NCBI GenBank assembly: GCA_022984795.1
Contig: JALIHJ010000010.1
Span: 186,001-250,000 of the forward strand
Source: Fabrea salina
Lineage: Eukaryota; Ciliophora; Heterotrichea; Heterotrichida; Fabreidae
DNA: 64,000 nucleotides
Direction: 5' to 3'
Positions within the stretch are counted from its first letter, which is position 1; every line of letters begins with the position of its first letter. The notes beneath the pieces were generated by a model. It was given only the letters and a program-made list of their open reading frames with translations. It did not search any database and was not told the DNA's origin. Both the position numbers and the translations under genes were made by a program. Below, one piece after another: positions 18,742 through 27,215 of this stretch.

Positions 18742-19833
18742 ATGGAAGAGCCTGCAGTTGTTGACTTAAAGCCATTTCTTAGTTACTTAGAAGAAAACCC
18801 AGACTACTCACAGTTAAGCCCAGAACTACTCGAAGAGTGCACAAAAGTTGTGGACTCCTTTCACCACACAGGAGTTTTGGTGATTAGGGATCCTCGAGTG
18901 AACGAAAACGACAACTGGAATTTTATCGATATGATGGAAAGGTACTACGAAAGAGCTGGAACTCAGTTTTACAACGGCGAAAAAGTTGCAGAAGTCCACC
19001 CCGAACTCCACTTCCAAGCAGGAGCTACTCCAGAAGGCCAAGAAAGAGCCCGGAACCACTGTACCAGAATGCAAGCCCTTCCTGAAGGAGACAAAGCTAT
19101 TTCTGAGTGCCCTCCTCAGTTCGATGCTAAGTGGCGTTACTTCTGGAGGATTGGGGAATTTGCTGACTCAGAAAGTGACTATGAATTCAATAATGTGTCT
19201 CCTGAGGACTTTCCTGAGTGGAGTGAAATCATGAACAGGTGGGGAGGACTCATTTTAGAAGGAATCAAAACAGTAGTCAGAATGTGGGAAGCAGGAGCTG
19301 GTATTCAACCTGGAAAAGTTTTAGATATGATGAGAGGTGCTCCTCACTTACTTGCTCCCACAGGGTCTGACCTCAACAAATACCAAAAGGGAACAGTGTT
19401 TGCAGGTTACCATTATGACCTGAACTTTATAACCATTCACGGAAAAAGTAGATTCCCAGGACTTAGTGTTTGGACCCGAAACAACAAAAAGATCAGTGTG
19501 AGTGTACCCGACGGCTGCTTACTTTTGCAGGCTGGAAAGCAGTTTGAAAACTTAACAGGTGGTTACGTAATGGCAGGGTTCCACGAAGTTGTGTATAACG
19601 ACGCAACTGAAGCTGCAGTTGAAAGGGCCAAAACTGAGTCCCGAAGTTTGTGGAGAATCAGCAGCACTTTGTTTGGACACTTGAGGTACGACGTAAGTTT
19701 AGAGCCTATGATAGAGTTCGAAGGAAAGTACGAAGGAACAAGAGACCAAGTACTTGAGAAGTACCCTCCTATGACAGCAGGCGAACTTGTCAAGGAAGAG
19801 CTTAAACAAATTAACTTGTGGAATGGAAATTAA
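18742..19833 (+). CDS. Isopenicillin-N-synthase-like 2OG/Fe(II) oxygenase
   Basis: 363 aa from MEEPAVVDLKPFL. The double-stranded beta-helix core carries the iron triad: H-x-D in GYHYDLNFITIHG, distal His in AGFHEVVYND, and the co-substrate R-x-S in WRISSTLFGH. Family members oxidise diverse small molecules with Fe(II), O2 and usually 2-oxoglutarate. The substrate cannot be told. Homologs in protists and algae are usually annotated as clavaminate-synthase-like; no biosynthetic neighbours suggest a pathway here. An in-frame upstream ATG at 18706 is rejected because it lies in the TPC 5' coding region. Confidence 0.8.
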   Translation: MEEPAVVDLKPFLSYLEENPDYSQLSPELLEECTKVVDSFHHTGVLVIRDPRVNENDNWNFIDMMERYYERAGTQFYNGEKVAEVHPELHFQAGATPEGQERARNHCTRMQALPEGDKAISECPPQFDAKWRYFWRIGEFADSESDYEFNNVSPEDFPEWSEIMNRWGGLILEGIKTVVRMWEAGAGIQPGKVLDMMRGAPHLLAPTGSDLNKYQKGTVFAGYHYDLNFITIHGKSRFPGLSVWTRNNKKISVSVPDGCLLLQAGKQFENLTGGYVMAGFHEVVYNDATEAAVERAKTESRSLWRISSTLFGHLRYDVSLEPMIEFEGKYEGTRDQVLEKYPPMTAGELVKEELKQINLWNGN

Positions 19834-19840
19834 CTAAGCA

Positions 19841-21412
19841 TTACACTTGAGCCTTGACTTCCTTTAAGTCTTCCCAGTCTGAGTTTTCAGTGCGGTCAGT
19901 GTTTCCTTGAGAACTTAAGTATTCCTTGAATTTGGAGTAGTTGGGCCTGTCTTTGATTCTTTCTTTGATAGTTTTGATAGTGCCTACTCTAGAGAGTTCT
20001 TCTCTGATAGAGTCAGAGTTGCCCCTTACGTTGGGGTCTTTGGGACAGTCTTCTAAGGAGTGTCCGTGTTGTCTGCACGAAGAGCACCAATTTTTTCTGG
20101 TTTTTTGGATTTCTTCTTCTTCTTCTTCTTTGCTTATGTGCTTAGAGTACTGACAACCTAAGGCTTTTTGTTTGGTTTGGCCGCAACAAAAGTAAATGCT
20201 CCCGTTCCATTTGTTGGTGTGTCTTCTGCAAGACCAGTTCATGTTTTCTTTTTCGATAAACCAAGTGTCACAGTGAGTGCAAGACTTGAGTTCGTTAGCT
20301 TCGTCAATTCTGTTTTTGCCTTTTAGTTGGTTGACTTTTTTCTTGATTTCGTTTAGTTCTGTGTTGAACTGTTGTTGTTTTTTTTCGTTTTTCGAAAGTT
20401 TCTGATCGATTACGTCTCTTTCCTGGACAGTTTTTTTAATGTTTTTTTGGTACTGCTCAATTTTGTCCCTGAAATTAAATCTTAGTTTTCTGACTTCGTT
20501 GATCATGTCTGAACGGTTAGTTAAAGTTTCGTAGTTGCTTTGGATTAGCAGTGCTTTTTCTAAAAAGATTTGCTTTATGAGTGGAAAGTAAACTTGCAAG
20601 AACTCATTTAGTTTTTGGTTGCCTTCTACAACGTTATAAAATTCTGCTTTTAGTTGGGTTTCAATGGCATTCTTGAATAGGTTATTTGAACTTCTGTACA
20701 GCCCTTTTAAGTTCTCGCCTGTGATTTGGTTTTCCATAAGGTGTAAACAGTTCCAAAACCCTAGTTCTACAGAGTTGTTTTCTAAAGAGTAGTTAACTGT
20801 TCTTTCCTTGTCGAGCTTTTTTGAAATAAGTTTTTTCTGTTCATAAGCTTTTCCGTAGAGAACTTTTAACTTTTCAAGTCTGTTTGCTGCGTCTTGGTTG
20901 AGTTCAGGCACTTCTTGGGGGTTTTTGACTTTTTTAAGTTGGAGTTTCAGAATTTTACAGGACAAAAGCTTGTTCATGAGGTCTTCAGTTAGATCCTTGG
21001 TTTGGGAAATAGCTTCTTGTTTTTCTTGACTGACTTCTTGCAGCCTCTGTTTCATTTCAGTGAGTTTAGTTTTAGTGCTTTCAAGTTCTTCTTTTATTTC
21101 GTCAGTCAGTTTGCTTCCTTGAACCTGACTTGACTTAGGAGACAAGCCAAAATCCAGGAAACGCTTCCTGGCAAATATGCTTTGGTTGTACATTTCAATT
21201 GCGGGCAAAATGTAGTTTCTAACTACTGCTTTAGCAATCTCTCCGTTGATTTTAGTGCGAACTCCTTTGTTTCTTGCCCGGACCTTGTCGATTTGTGAGG
21301 ACTGAGCAGGCTGGGTTTGGTTGAATTTAATTGAGCTAGTATAAGACAAAGAGGTACTTAAGTTTTCTAGTCCAGTGTGCCGAAGGTTCTTTTTAGTTAA
21401 ACTTGGATGCAT
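19841..21412 (-). CDS. Coiled-coil protein with CHORD-like Cys/His cluster and zinc knuckle
   Basis: 523 aa. Residues about 110-370 are coiled coil. The C-terminal part has a compact Cys/His cluster, C-x2-C...NWSC-x2-H...FCC-x6-GC-x3-H (residues about 380-425), spaced like a shortened CHORD zinc domain, followed by an acidic run and a CCHC knuckle (WCSSCRQHGHSLEDCP). This points to a zinc-binding scaffold, perhaps RNA-binding through the knuckle, but no function is known to me. Convergent with the oxygenase gene, 7 bp between stops. Confidence 0.72.
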   Translation of the reverse strand: MHPSLTKKNLRHTGLENLSTSLSYTSSIKFNQTQPAQSSQIDKVRARNKGVRTKINGEIAKAVVRNYILPAIEMYNQSIFARKRFLDFGLSPKSSQVQGSKLTDEIKEELESTKTKLTEMKQRLQEVSQEKQEAISQTKDLTEDLMNKLLSCKILKLQLKKVKNPQEVPELNQDAANRLEKLKVLYGKAYEQKKLISKKLDKERTVNYSLENNSVELGFWNCLHLMENQITGENLKGLYRSSNNLFKNAIETQLKAEFYNVVEGNQKLNEFLQVYFPLIKQIFLEKALLIQSNYETLTNRSDMINEVRKLRFNFRDKIEQYQKNIKKTVQERDVIDQKLSKNEKKQQQFNTELNEIKKKVNQLKGKNRIDEANELKSCTHCDTWFIEKENMNWSCRRHTNKWNGSIYFCCGQTKQKALGCQYSKHISKEEEEEEIQKTRKNWCSSCRQHGHSLEDCPKDPNVRGNSDSIREELSRVGTIKTIKERIKDRPNYSKFKEYLSSQGNTDRTENSDWEDLKEVKAQV

Positions 21413-21439
21413 TGTAAATAATGATGGATATAAGAAGAA

Positions 21440-22147
21440 ATGGATAAAATTATAATGTCCTTTTCAGAAAGGAAAGCGTGGACTGAAGAAGTAAGTTTTA
21501 CCTAGGAAGACTTTGCCCTGAGGGAACTTGTTGAAGAATTAGGAGTCAAAAGATGGAATGACGTTTCACAACTCCTAAAAGACAGGTTTGGGCTCTCTGG
21601 GCGCTCTGGAAAGCAGTGCAGGGAGAGATGGCACAACCATCTTGACCCTAACGTTACAAAAAACACTTGGAGCGCCGAAGAAGACAAAATCATATTTGAA
21701 TGCCACAGAAAGTTTGGAAACAAATGGGCAGAAATAGCTAAGTACTTACCTGGGAGAACTGACAACTCTATCAAAAACCATTTCTACAGCACTCTTCGTA
21801 GGAACTTAAGGAAGTACAATAAGTCTAGACCACACTCTGAACGTTTGAAAGGGTCAGTCAGAACGATTCTCAGAGACCCCAACATTGCAGAGATTCTTTT
21901 GAAAGAAGAAGCTCCTCCTAGGTTACAGAAAGAAGAACTTCCTACTGAACCCAGAAGTCCCTTGCCCCCTCCCAAGGAACCCTTCCAAGAACCTCCTCTA
22001 GAAAATGAAGCAGCCATGATTCTGTACAACTTGTCGAGAGAAAAACCCCCAGGGGTCGAGGACCCTCCTTACCTGCAAAAATACTTGTCAGGGTCGATTC
22101 CCAACTTCCCAGGGGCTTTCTGCTTTCCTGGGTTCTTTTACTTCTGA
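21440..22147 (+). CDS. R2R3 MYB transcription factor
   Basis: Exons 21440-21490 and 21506-22147 joined across a 15-nt phase-0 intron; 230 aa, stop TGA. R2 begins [19 protein letters not shown] and ends [15 protein letters not shown]3 runs from [18 protein letters not shown] to [13 protein letters not shown]. Regularly spaced Trp residues and the RERWHNHL recognition helix show DNA binding to the MYB element. The rest is Pro-rich and lacks known domains. A second in-frame ATG at 21455 is a possible start. Reading the final TGA as Trp would add ten residues up to a TAA, but that is not favoured because TGA is not used inside long genes here. Confidence 0.92.
21491..21505 (+). other. 15-nt intron in MYB gene
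   Basis: GTAAGTTTTACCTAG; phase 0. Removal joins WTEE to EDFALREL, restoring the W-x2-EED start of the R2 repeat. Confidence 0.95.
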
Positions 22148-22174
22148 GTTCTAGATAACTATTCATATATTTAA

Positions 22175-22927
22175 ATGGAAGAAGTCAAGGAGTGGGAACA
22201 AACTTTAAGAGAAGAGTTAGACGGACTTAAGTACTGCAGAGAAAAGGTCCAGGAAGACACTTCAATTCCCAAAAACATCCAGTCAAGGATCCTTGAAGTC
22301 ATTAGGACTCTTAAAATGAATATGGTCCAGGTCATGGCTAAGTGCGCGCAACTCAGAAAGGAAGGCCTTCCCCAAAAGGCCTTTAACGCTAGAGCTGACA
22401 GACTTAGACAAGAGTACCTCGACGCCATCAAAAACCTCCAAAAACTACTTTCGACCGTAGAGTCACCTAAAAGGTACGAACCCAACTTTACTAATGACAC
22501 ATTTTCTTCAAGAAACAAGCACTCCCCTGTGACCAAAAAGGCTCCAAGGCCCAAGTCTGCTTCTCAAGAAACCACTCGCAAAGCTTCGCCCAAGAACTCC
22601 GACCCAGAAACCAAACTTGGACTCCAAAAGTTAGAAAACAACTTAAAGAACCACATTCACATTGAGTACGAAGAAAGGATTGAAAAGCTAGAAAGAGAAA
22701 ATACAGACTTGAAAAAACAGTTGTCTTACCTCCAAGAAGAACACAGTGAAGTGCTTGAAAGTTTGCATAGTTTAAAACTAAGACTAGACAAACTAGAAAA
22801 CAAAAAAACTGCTAAACTAGAAACCCCTTCTCCCAACAACAGCGCAGAAAAGCATGGACAAAAACCTAGGTTCCTAATAAAACCCACTTACTCCGCCGAA
22901 AAGCTTCTGAGAGGAAATGCTTTGTAA
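22175..22927 (+). CDS. Coiled-coil protein of unknown function
   Basis: 250 aa. An N-terminal helical part (residues 1-95), a basic Ser/Pro-rich linker (about 100-150) and a second coiled coil (about 155-215, EERIEKLERENTDLKKQLSY) are visible. The linker and the conserved-looking NFTNDTF segment do not match a family I know. The start codon lies 27 bp after the MYB stop, directly after a TAA. Confidence 0.7.
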   Translation: MEEVKEWEQTLREELDGLKYCREKVQEDTSIPKNIQSRILEVIRTLKMNMVQVMAKCAQLRKEGLPQKAFNARADRLRQEYLDAIKNLQKLLSTVESPKRYEPNFTNDTFSSRNKHSPVTKKAPRPKSASQETTRKASPKNSDPETKLGLQKLENNLKNHIHIEYEERIEKLERENTDLKKQLSYLQEEHSEVLESLHSLKLRLDKLENKKTAKLETPSPNNSAEKHGQKPRFLIKPTYSAEKLLRGNAL

Positions 22928-22935
22928 TTAATAAA

Positions 22936-23358
22936 TTAAGAAAAGTCTCCATAGTAAGTAAACCTAACTTCTTGGTCAGGGTAGGGGTTAGGGTCTAGAA
23001 TGTGTTTGGCTATACAAAAGCCCCCGGCAGCCATAGTCAAAATGCCTGTAAGTATTCCTACTGCATTCATTTGGTCTCCAAAACAAAAAGTTGCTAAAAT
23101 AACTAAAAGGGTGCCTTTTCCAACTGAGTTCACCAGAAAAGGAAACATCTGCAAAACGTAGTTGTGGAAAGCGTAAGGAGAAACCTCACTTACTATAAGC
23201 ACTACTGAAAACAAACTAAGTGAGCATTACGAAAGGTAAAAGCAAATAATTCCAAAAGTATAAAAAGGCGCACTCCCAAGGTTAGTTAACCCTGTTAAAA
23301 ACAAAAGAACACTGCAGGCAATCAAGTAAATCTTTAACGCAAAAGCTTTAGCTTTCAT
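22936..23358 (-). CDS. Four-TM COPI-associated/TVP15-like Golgi protein
   Basis: Exons 23231-23358 and 22936-23215 (minus strand) joined across a 15-nt phase-2 intron; 135 aa. Four hydrophobic helices, with the pair of motifs SEVSPYAFHNYVLQMFPFLVN followed by GKGTLL typical of the COPI_assoc family (yeast Tvp15-like). Family members reside in Golgi membranes. Without the first exon the protein would lack its start and first helix and a half. Assignment is from motif memory. It ends 8 bp from the convergent coiled-coil gene. Confidence 0.6.
23216..23230 (-). other. 15-nt intron in TVP15-like gene
   Basis: Minus-strand GTAATGCTCACTTAG; phase 2, so TAA falls in frame if retained. Splicing links FYLS to LFSVV inside a transmembrane helix. 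Confidence 0.88.
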
Positions 23359-23363
23359 TTTTA

Positions 23364-24977
23364 TTAATCTATGTCCTCCAATTCGTCTAAGTTCACCTCC
23401 AGTTTCCAGTAAACATTGGAGTTAAACTCTTTGGTTTCTGAGTCTTCAAAGGGCTCTTCTGGAGCTGCTGCTGCAAATACTTCAGGCGAGCTTTCAGGTT
23501 CGTTGATACCGTAAGCCATTTCTTCGCAGTGAATGCTTTCAGTGCGGAGTCGACCTCCAAGCATTCTAGCGTCTTTTTCGTTTTGAGGCAGCAAAAAGTC
23601 GTTGAAAAAGCTTTTCCAGTCTTCTATGTCAACATACTCTATGATTTGCTTCACTGAAAAGTACTTGAGGATGAGGTTTCCAAACTTAGCAATATGTCCC
23701 ATGTAGCCTAGGTGCTGACTGGCCTGACTGGCTTCTATGAGTTTTTGGATAAACTTGCTTTTGGACAAAAAGCTCTCTGTGAGCTCTGGCGAGTTAGACA
23801 GTAGCACTCCTTGAACTATGTTTTCGTAAGTGTTGTGCAAAAAAGTGTTCCAAGGATAACAGAAAAAAAGTTCCTAAGTGTAACTTACTGTTGCTTTGTC
23901 TAGAATTCCTAGTTCAACTACTTTAGAGTGCAGTTCTTTGTACGGAAGCTTTACAAGAATTGACAGGATTTCTAAGTGCCTTAACCGTGCTTCACCTAAA
24001 ACTGTGATTACAGCTTTGTAACTGGTTTCTAGGTTGGAATCTTTAGGAGTTTGTTCTAGTTTTTCTGGAACAGAAATTAAGTACTTTTCTAAAAACTTTT
24101 GGAAAGACTCCTCTGAGGAGTCTTGTTCGTCGGCCTCAGTAAAGTTTTCTTCAGACACCAAAAGAGCCTTAAGAATACTTAAAGAAGCTTTCTGCACAGT
24201 TTCGTGGTTGGTGTTGAGTTTTTCACTGAGGATTTCTAAAGTTTTTTCGGATAAAAAGTAAGCTTTGATTTCTTGGGCAGTTGGAATGTCAGATGACAGG
24301 CTCAAAAGTTCTACTAACAACCAACTGCTGTTCAAACACACTTCAGCAGTGCTTTCAGAACTGATTCTTCCAAGAACGTCATCCAGAATTTCAGACAAGT
24401 ATACCAAAAAGGGCGGAGAACCCTGGTCTTCATTGGATAAAATCTTTAGAAGCACGTCAGCAATGCTTTTGCTGTAGAGGTGGTGGGAAATCTTGAGTGC
24501 TGCAGAACTGTTTAAGTAAATGTAAGAAAGTAACTCGTAGCTGTTTTTGTTGAGCAGTGCTGTGACTGCTTTGTTGAAGTAGCCAGTTAGAGTAAGGTCC
24601 TTAACTTCTTCTGTGTCAACAAACTCGAAAAGTTCTTTCAAAAGAGAATCTCGGGTGAAGACATTGTCCAGAAGTCCACTGCACTCAGTAGCAAACACTT
24701 CACTAGCCACGTAGGGGTACTTTTGGGCAGCTTTTTCAGAGGACTCTTCAGAGGGGAACTGAGTTATGTAAGTAATCAGTGTTTGGATGCGTTCAGGAGT
24801 GAAGAACTTAAGCAGAGTTGAGTTGTTGTTTCTGAGTTCCATGAGTAGTTCTTCTTCTCTGTCAAGTACTTCTTCGAGCGTCAGCTCTTCAGACTCAAAC
24901 AACTCTAAAAAGTTCTGGGAGTTCTGGGCTTGCCTGTAGTAATTCAAAAGCTGACCGAAGTTGATTACCATCCGCAT
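23364..24977 (-). CDS. SAPS-domain protein, PP6 regulatory subunit
   Basis: Exons 23889-24977 and 23364-23873 (minus strand), 15-nt phase-0 intron; 532 aa. The start of the SAPS domain is clear: ELFESEELTLEEVLDREEEL, LKFFTPERIQTLITYIT and KYPYVASEVF. HEAT-like helices follow, and across the intron YPWNTFLHNTYENIVQ matches the family's KYPWNNFLH motif. SAPS proteins (PP6R1-3, yeast Sap4/155/185/190) bind and target the PP6/Sit4 phosphatase. The C-terminal tail is acidic. The TVP15-like gene starts 5 bp downstream. Confidence 0.87.
23874..23888 (-). other. 15-nt intron in SAPS gene
   Basis: Minus-strand GTAAGTTACACTTAG; phase 0, in-frame TAG. Removal joins LDKAT to ELFFCYPWNTFL. Confidence 0.93.
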
Positions 24978-25008
24978 AGTTTAGTATTTTATTTAATGGT
25001 TTCTATAT

Positions 25009-25827
25009 TTACTCCTTACTGCTTATAGCGTTCCTTGACTTTTGTATAAGAGTTTTTTTTGGGTAGGGAACTTCCAGTCTGCTGCAGTGGTCAACTATTT
25101 CTAAGACAACTGAAAGCATTTTAGGAACGTTCAGAGTTGCTTTGGGGTCTAAGCTAAAAGCGCATCTTAAAGTAAGGCAGAACTCAGGCCTTATAACAAC
25201 TTGGTCTGTGATATGTATAGATTCAACACTAGAATTTAGTTCAGAGATCTTTTTAACAATAGAATCAGTCATGCACTTAGAAGCTAGTTCCTGGCTTTCC
25301 GCCAAACAAGCCAAGTCCTTACCCAGCCCTTTAACCTTTACTTTGTTGGCAAAATTACCCAAGTCTGAGTAAGTTTTCTTAGTTTTTTGGACATCGACCT
25401 GCTTAACTACAGCTAAGATTAAAGGAAGAGAGGCAGTTGTGCGTATAGGCACTTCTATTGTAATTCTGTCGCCTTTATTTCTTAGCTTTGAAACCAGCAC
25501 TGAGAGCAAGTCTTTTCTTTTAATCATTTCAATAGCAATTAAGATGTAGCCGCAGTTGCTTTTGCCTGTAGCGTATAGTTTGTATAGGCTGCAAGACTCT
25601 TTTTTGCTTTGTCCGTTTTCTCCTATGTTTCGGAAGTGTGATTCAAGTTGAGGTTTTAGCTTTGAAAAGCAAAGTTCTGAAATCCTTTGGTTTTTCTTGT
25701 ACCCAAAAAAGTAATTGCTGATGTAAATCAGTAGAAGCGGAACTAGAAGTGTTACTAGGTAGTAAAAAAGTGGGTAGTTATCTGCAAGTGACTGACTGGG
25801 CTTTTCTTGAGCACTTAAGTTTGACAT
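25009..25827 (-). CDS. CCDC47-like ER membrane protein
   Basis: 272 aa from MSNLSAQEKPS; an upstream in-frame ATG at 25860 would overlap the preceding gene. One transmembrane helix (FYYLVTLLVPLLLIYIS) is followed by the conserved domain with KRKDLLSVLVSKL, RITIEVPI, LACLAESQE and ESIHITDQ, matching CCDC47/DUF1682. In animals CCDC47 is part of the PAT chaperone complex at the ER translocon for multi-pass proteins. The human luminal acidic N-terminus is absent or much shortened here. The gene lies 13 bp after the IQ-protein stop. Confidence 0.82.
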   Translation of the reverse strand: MSNLSAQEKPSQSLADNYPLFYYLVTLLVPLLLIYISNYFFGYKKNQRISELCFSKLKPQLESHFRNIGENGQSKKESCSLYKLYATGKSNCGYILIAIEMIKRKDLLSVLVSKLRNKGDRITIEVPIRTTASLPLILAVVKQVDVQKTKKTYSDLGNFANKVKVKGLGKDLACLAESQELASKCMTDSIVKKISELNSSVESIHITDQVVIRPEFCLTLRCAFSLDPKATLNVPKMLSVVLEIVDHCSRLEVPYPKKTLIQKSRNAISSKE

Positions 25828-25840
25828 TGATATTTTATTA

Positions 25841-26959
25841 TTATTTTGATTCTTCTTCAATTGAAGTTAGGCTTGGCTTAGTATGGGAAGTGCCAGAATG
25901 CCTTTTGGTGGTAGTCACAGGTGTTTGCAGAAAAGGTGAATTAGGCTCACTGGCTGTGCGAACTCCTGAGCTGTCAGATGACTTTTCTTCGTAGGAGTCA
26001 TTTTGCTCTCTTAAACCAGGAGTATGGACGACGCTATTTCGAGTGTTTTTACGTGTGATGTTTTTCCTTCTAGCTGTAAAGTTGTTTTGCTGGATGCTCA
26101 GCCTTTTAGGGTTTGGCCTGATCTGAGGTTTTATGGAGCTGCCAGATCGTTTGGTGTTTTTAGCTTCTTTAAGGCGGGTTTTTTCAATTCGGTACTCGAC
26201 GAATCTTTCGTTTATTAAGGCCTTTAGCCTCCTTCTTGTTCTAAAGCAAACCCAAGCGTCAGCAATCTTACTAAGACTTTTTTTCAGTAGCCTGTTTTTT
26301 TTGTCTTCTAACTCTGAAAGGACACTTTCGAGCTTCCTTCTTTGTAAAACAGGAACATACTTTTTTCTTGCTAAAAAGCCCCTGATGTTTTTCTGGATGA
26401 TAGTTGCTTTTTGGTGTCTAGTTTCAATCAGCTTTTTTTCTTGGATGGAGTTCAAGCAATGTTTCCAAGCACGCTGGAGTTTAAAGGCCGCCATGTGCAT
26501 TCTGGCGTTGCGTTCGTTAATCTTTTTCTTGATGTAGTAAATTTTCCAACAAAGTTCTATTTTGGAAACGGCAGAGTTGTTTCTTTGGACTTTGTAAATT
26601 TCTAGAGCTCTTTTTTCAAGTTCTTTTTGGGTGAATCTATAAATCTCGACTGGCGAAAAGCACACGTTGTACTTTTGCTGGAGTTCTTTGGCATATAGCT
26701 TCTTTTTTTCGTTAAGTGACTTTTTGTCTTTTATGCGCTTTTGTTGCGAAATCAGCTTATCCAGTTTATCTTTGTAAAACTGCGATTTATTGGACAAGTT
26801 TGATAGTCTGTTAGTTTTACTGAAACTGAACCTACTAGGAGTTGAAGGAGAAAAACTTTTACTCAAGTGAATACCACTGTTAGGGGTAAATGACCGGCTA
26901 ACTTGCCAGTAGCTTGAGTTGGTGGGCGAACTAGGAATTAATTCTCTGAATTTATTCAT
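25841..26959 (-). CDS. IQ-motif protein
   Basis: 372 aa from MNKFRELIPSS. It is very basic, with a Ser/Pro-rich N-terminus, helical middle and at least one clear IQ motif (ATIIQKNIRGFLARKKYV, residues about 195-215) plus weaker ones before and after it (AAFKLQRAWKHCL, AWVCFRTRRRLKAL). IQ motifs bind calmodulin or related EF-hand proteins such as centrins, which are abundant in contractile ciliates. No motor or other domain is visible, so it is likely a cytoskeletal adaptor. Confidence 0.75.
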   Translation of the reverse strand: MNKFRELIPSSPTNSSYWQVSRSFTPNSGIHLSKSFSPSTPSRFSFSKTNRLSNLSNKSQFYKDKLDKLISQQKRIKDKKSLNEKKKLYAKELQQKYNVCFSPVEIYRFTQKELEKRALEIYKVQRNNSAVSKIELCWKIYYIKKKINERNARMHMAAFKLQRAWKHCLNSIQEKKLIETRHQKATIIQKNIRGFLARKKYVPVLQRRKLESVLSELEDKKNRLLKKSLSKIADAWVCFRTRRRLKALINERFVEYRIEKTRLKEAKNTKRSGSSIKPQIRPNPKRLSIQQNNFTARRKNITRKNTRNSVVHTPGLREQNDSYEEKSSDSSGVRTASEPNSPFLQTPVTTTKRHSGTSHTKPSLTSIEEESK

Positions 26960-27215
26960 TATTACCAATAGTATCACCCTAAGACACCATCATAAGCATT
27001 AGTTGCAATCGAGAACCACCCTGCAGAAGGCTTTTTCTTAGGCAAACTATATGGAAAAAAGAAGGAACTGTTTAGACGATGCTATCCACTCAAAAGACCT
27101 AGAGACCCTTGCACAAACTTTCAGTGTACTAATATTAGTTTAGGTCCCTGGCACTCAAGAGGCTCCACAAATAAAATAATCAAGCTCTAAGAATAATCCA
27201 TTTGCAAAAAATTCA
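26960..27215. promoter_or_regulatory. Longest intergenic region, upstream of IQ protein and DYRK kinase
   Basis: 256 bp between divergent genes, many times the usual spacing. It contains a 30-codon plus-strand ORF at 27051-27143 (MEKRRNCLDDAIHSKDLETL...), with no recognised homology and no convincing splice site. The rest is A/T-rich and unremarkable. It may be a regulated promoter with a uORF, or hold a tiny unrecognised gene. Confidence 0.4.

Noticed and set aside
18706-18775. Overlapping 5' ends of TPC and oxygenase from the longest ORFs
   Set aside because: Nearer in-frame ATGs (18718 and 18742) remove the overlap without losing conserved residues.
21845-22174. Readthrough extension of MYB past TGA to a TAA just before the next ATG
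   Set aside because: Only ten residues are added, without conservation evidence; consistent with normal 3' UTR under the standard code.
25828-25860. Longer CCDC47 start overlapping the IQ-protein stop
   Set aside because: The extension is low-complexity Asn/Lys read from the neighbour's 3' end; the second Met is the better start.
27051-27215. Small spliced gene or extra exon of the DYRK kinase
   Set aside because: No GTAA...TAG 15-mer fits, and a TAA lies in the kinase frame just upstream of its ATG.
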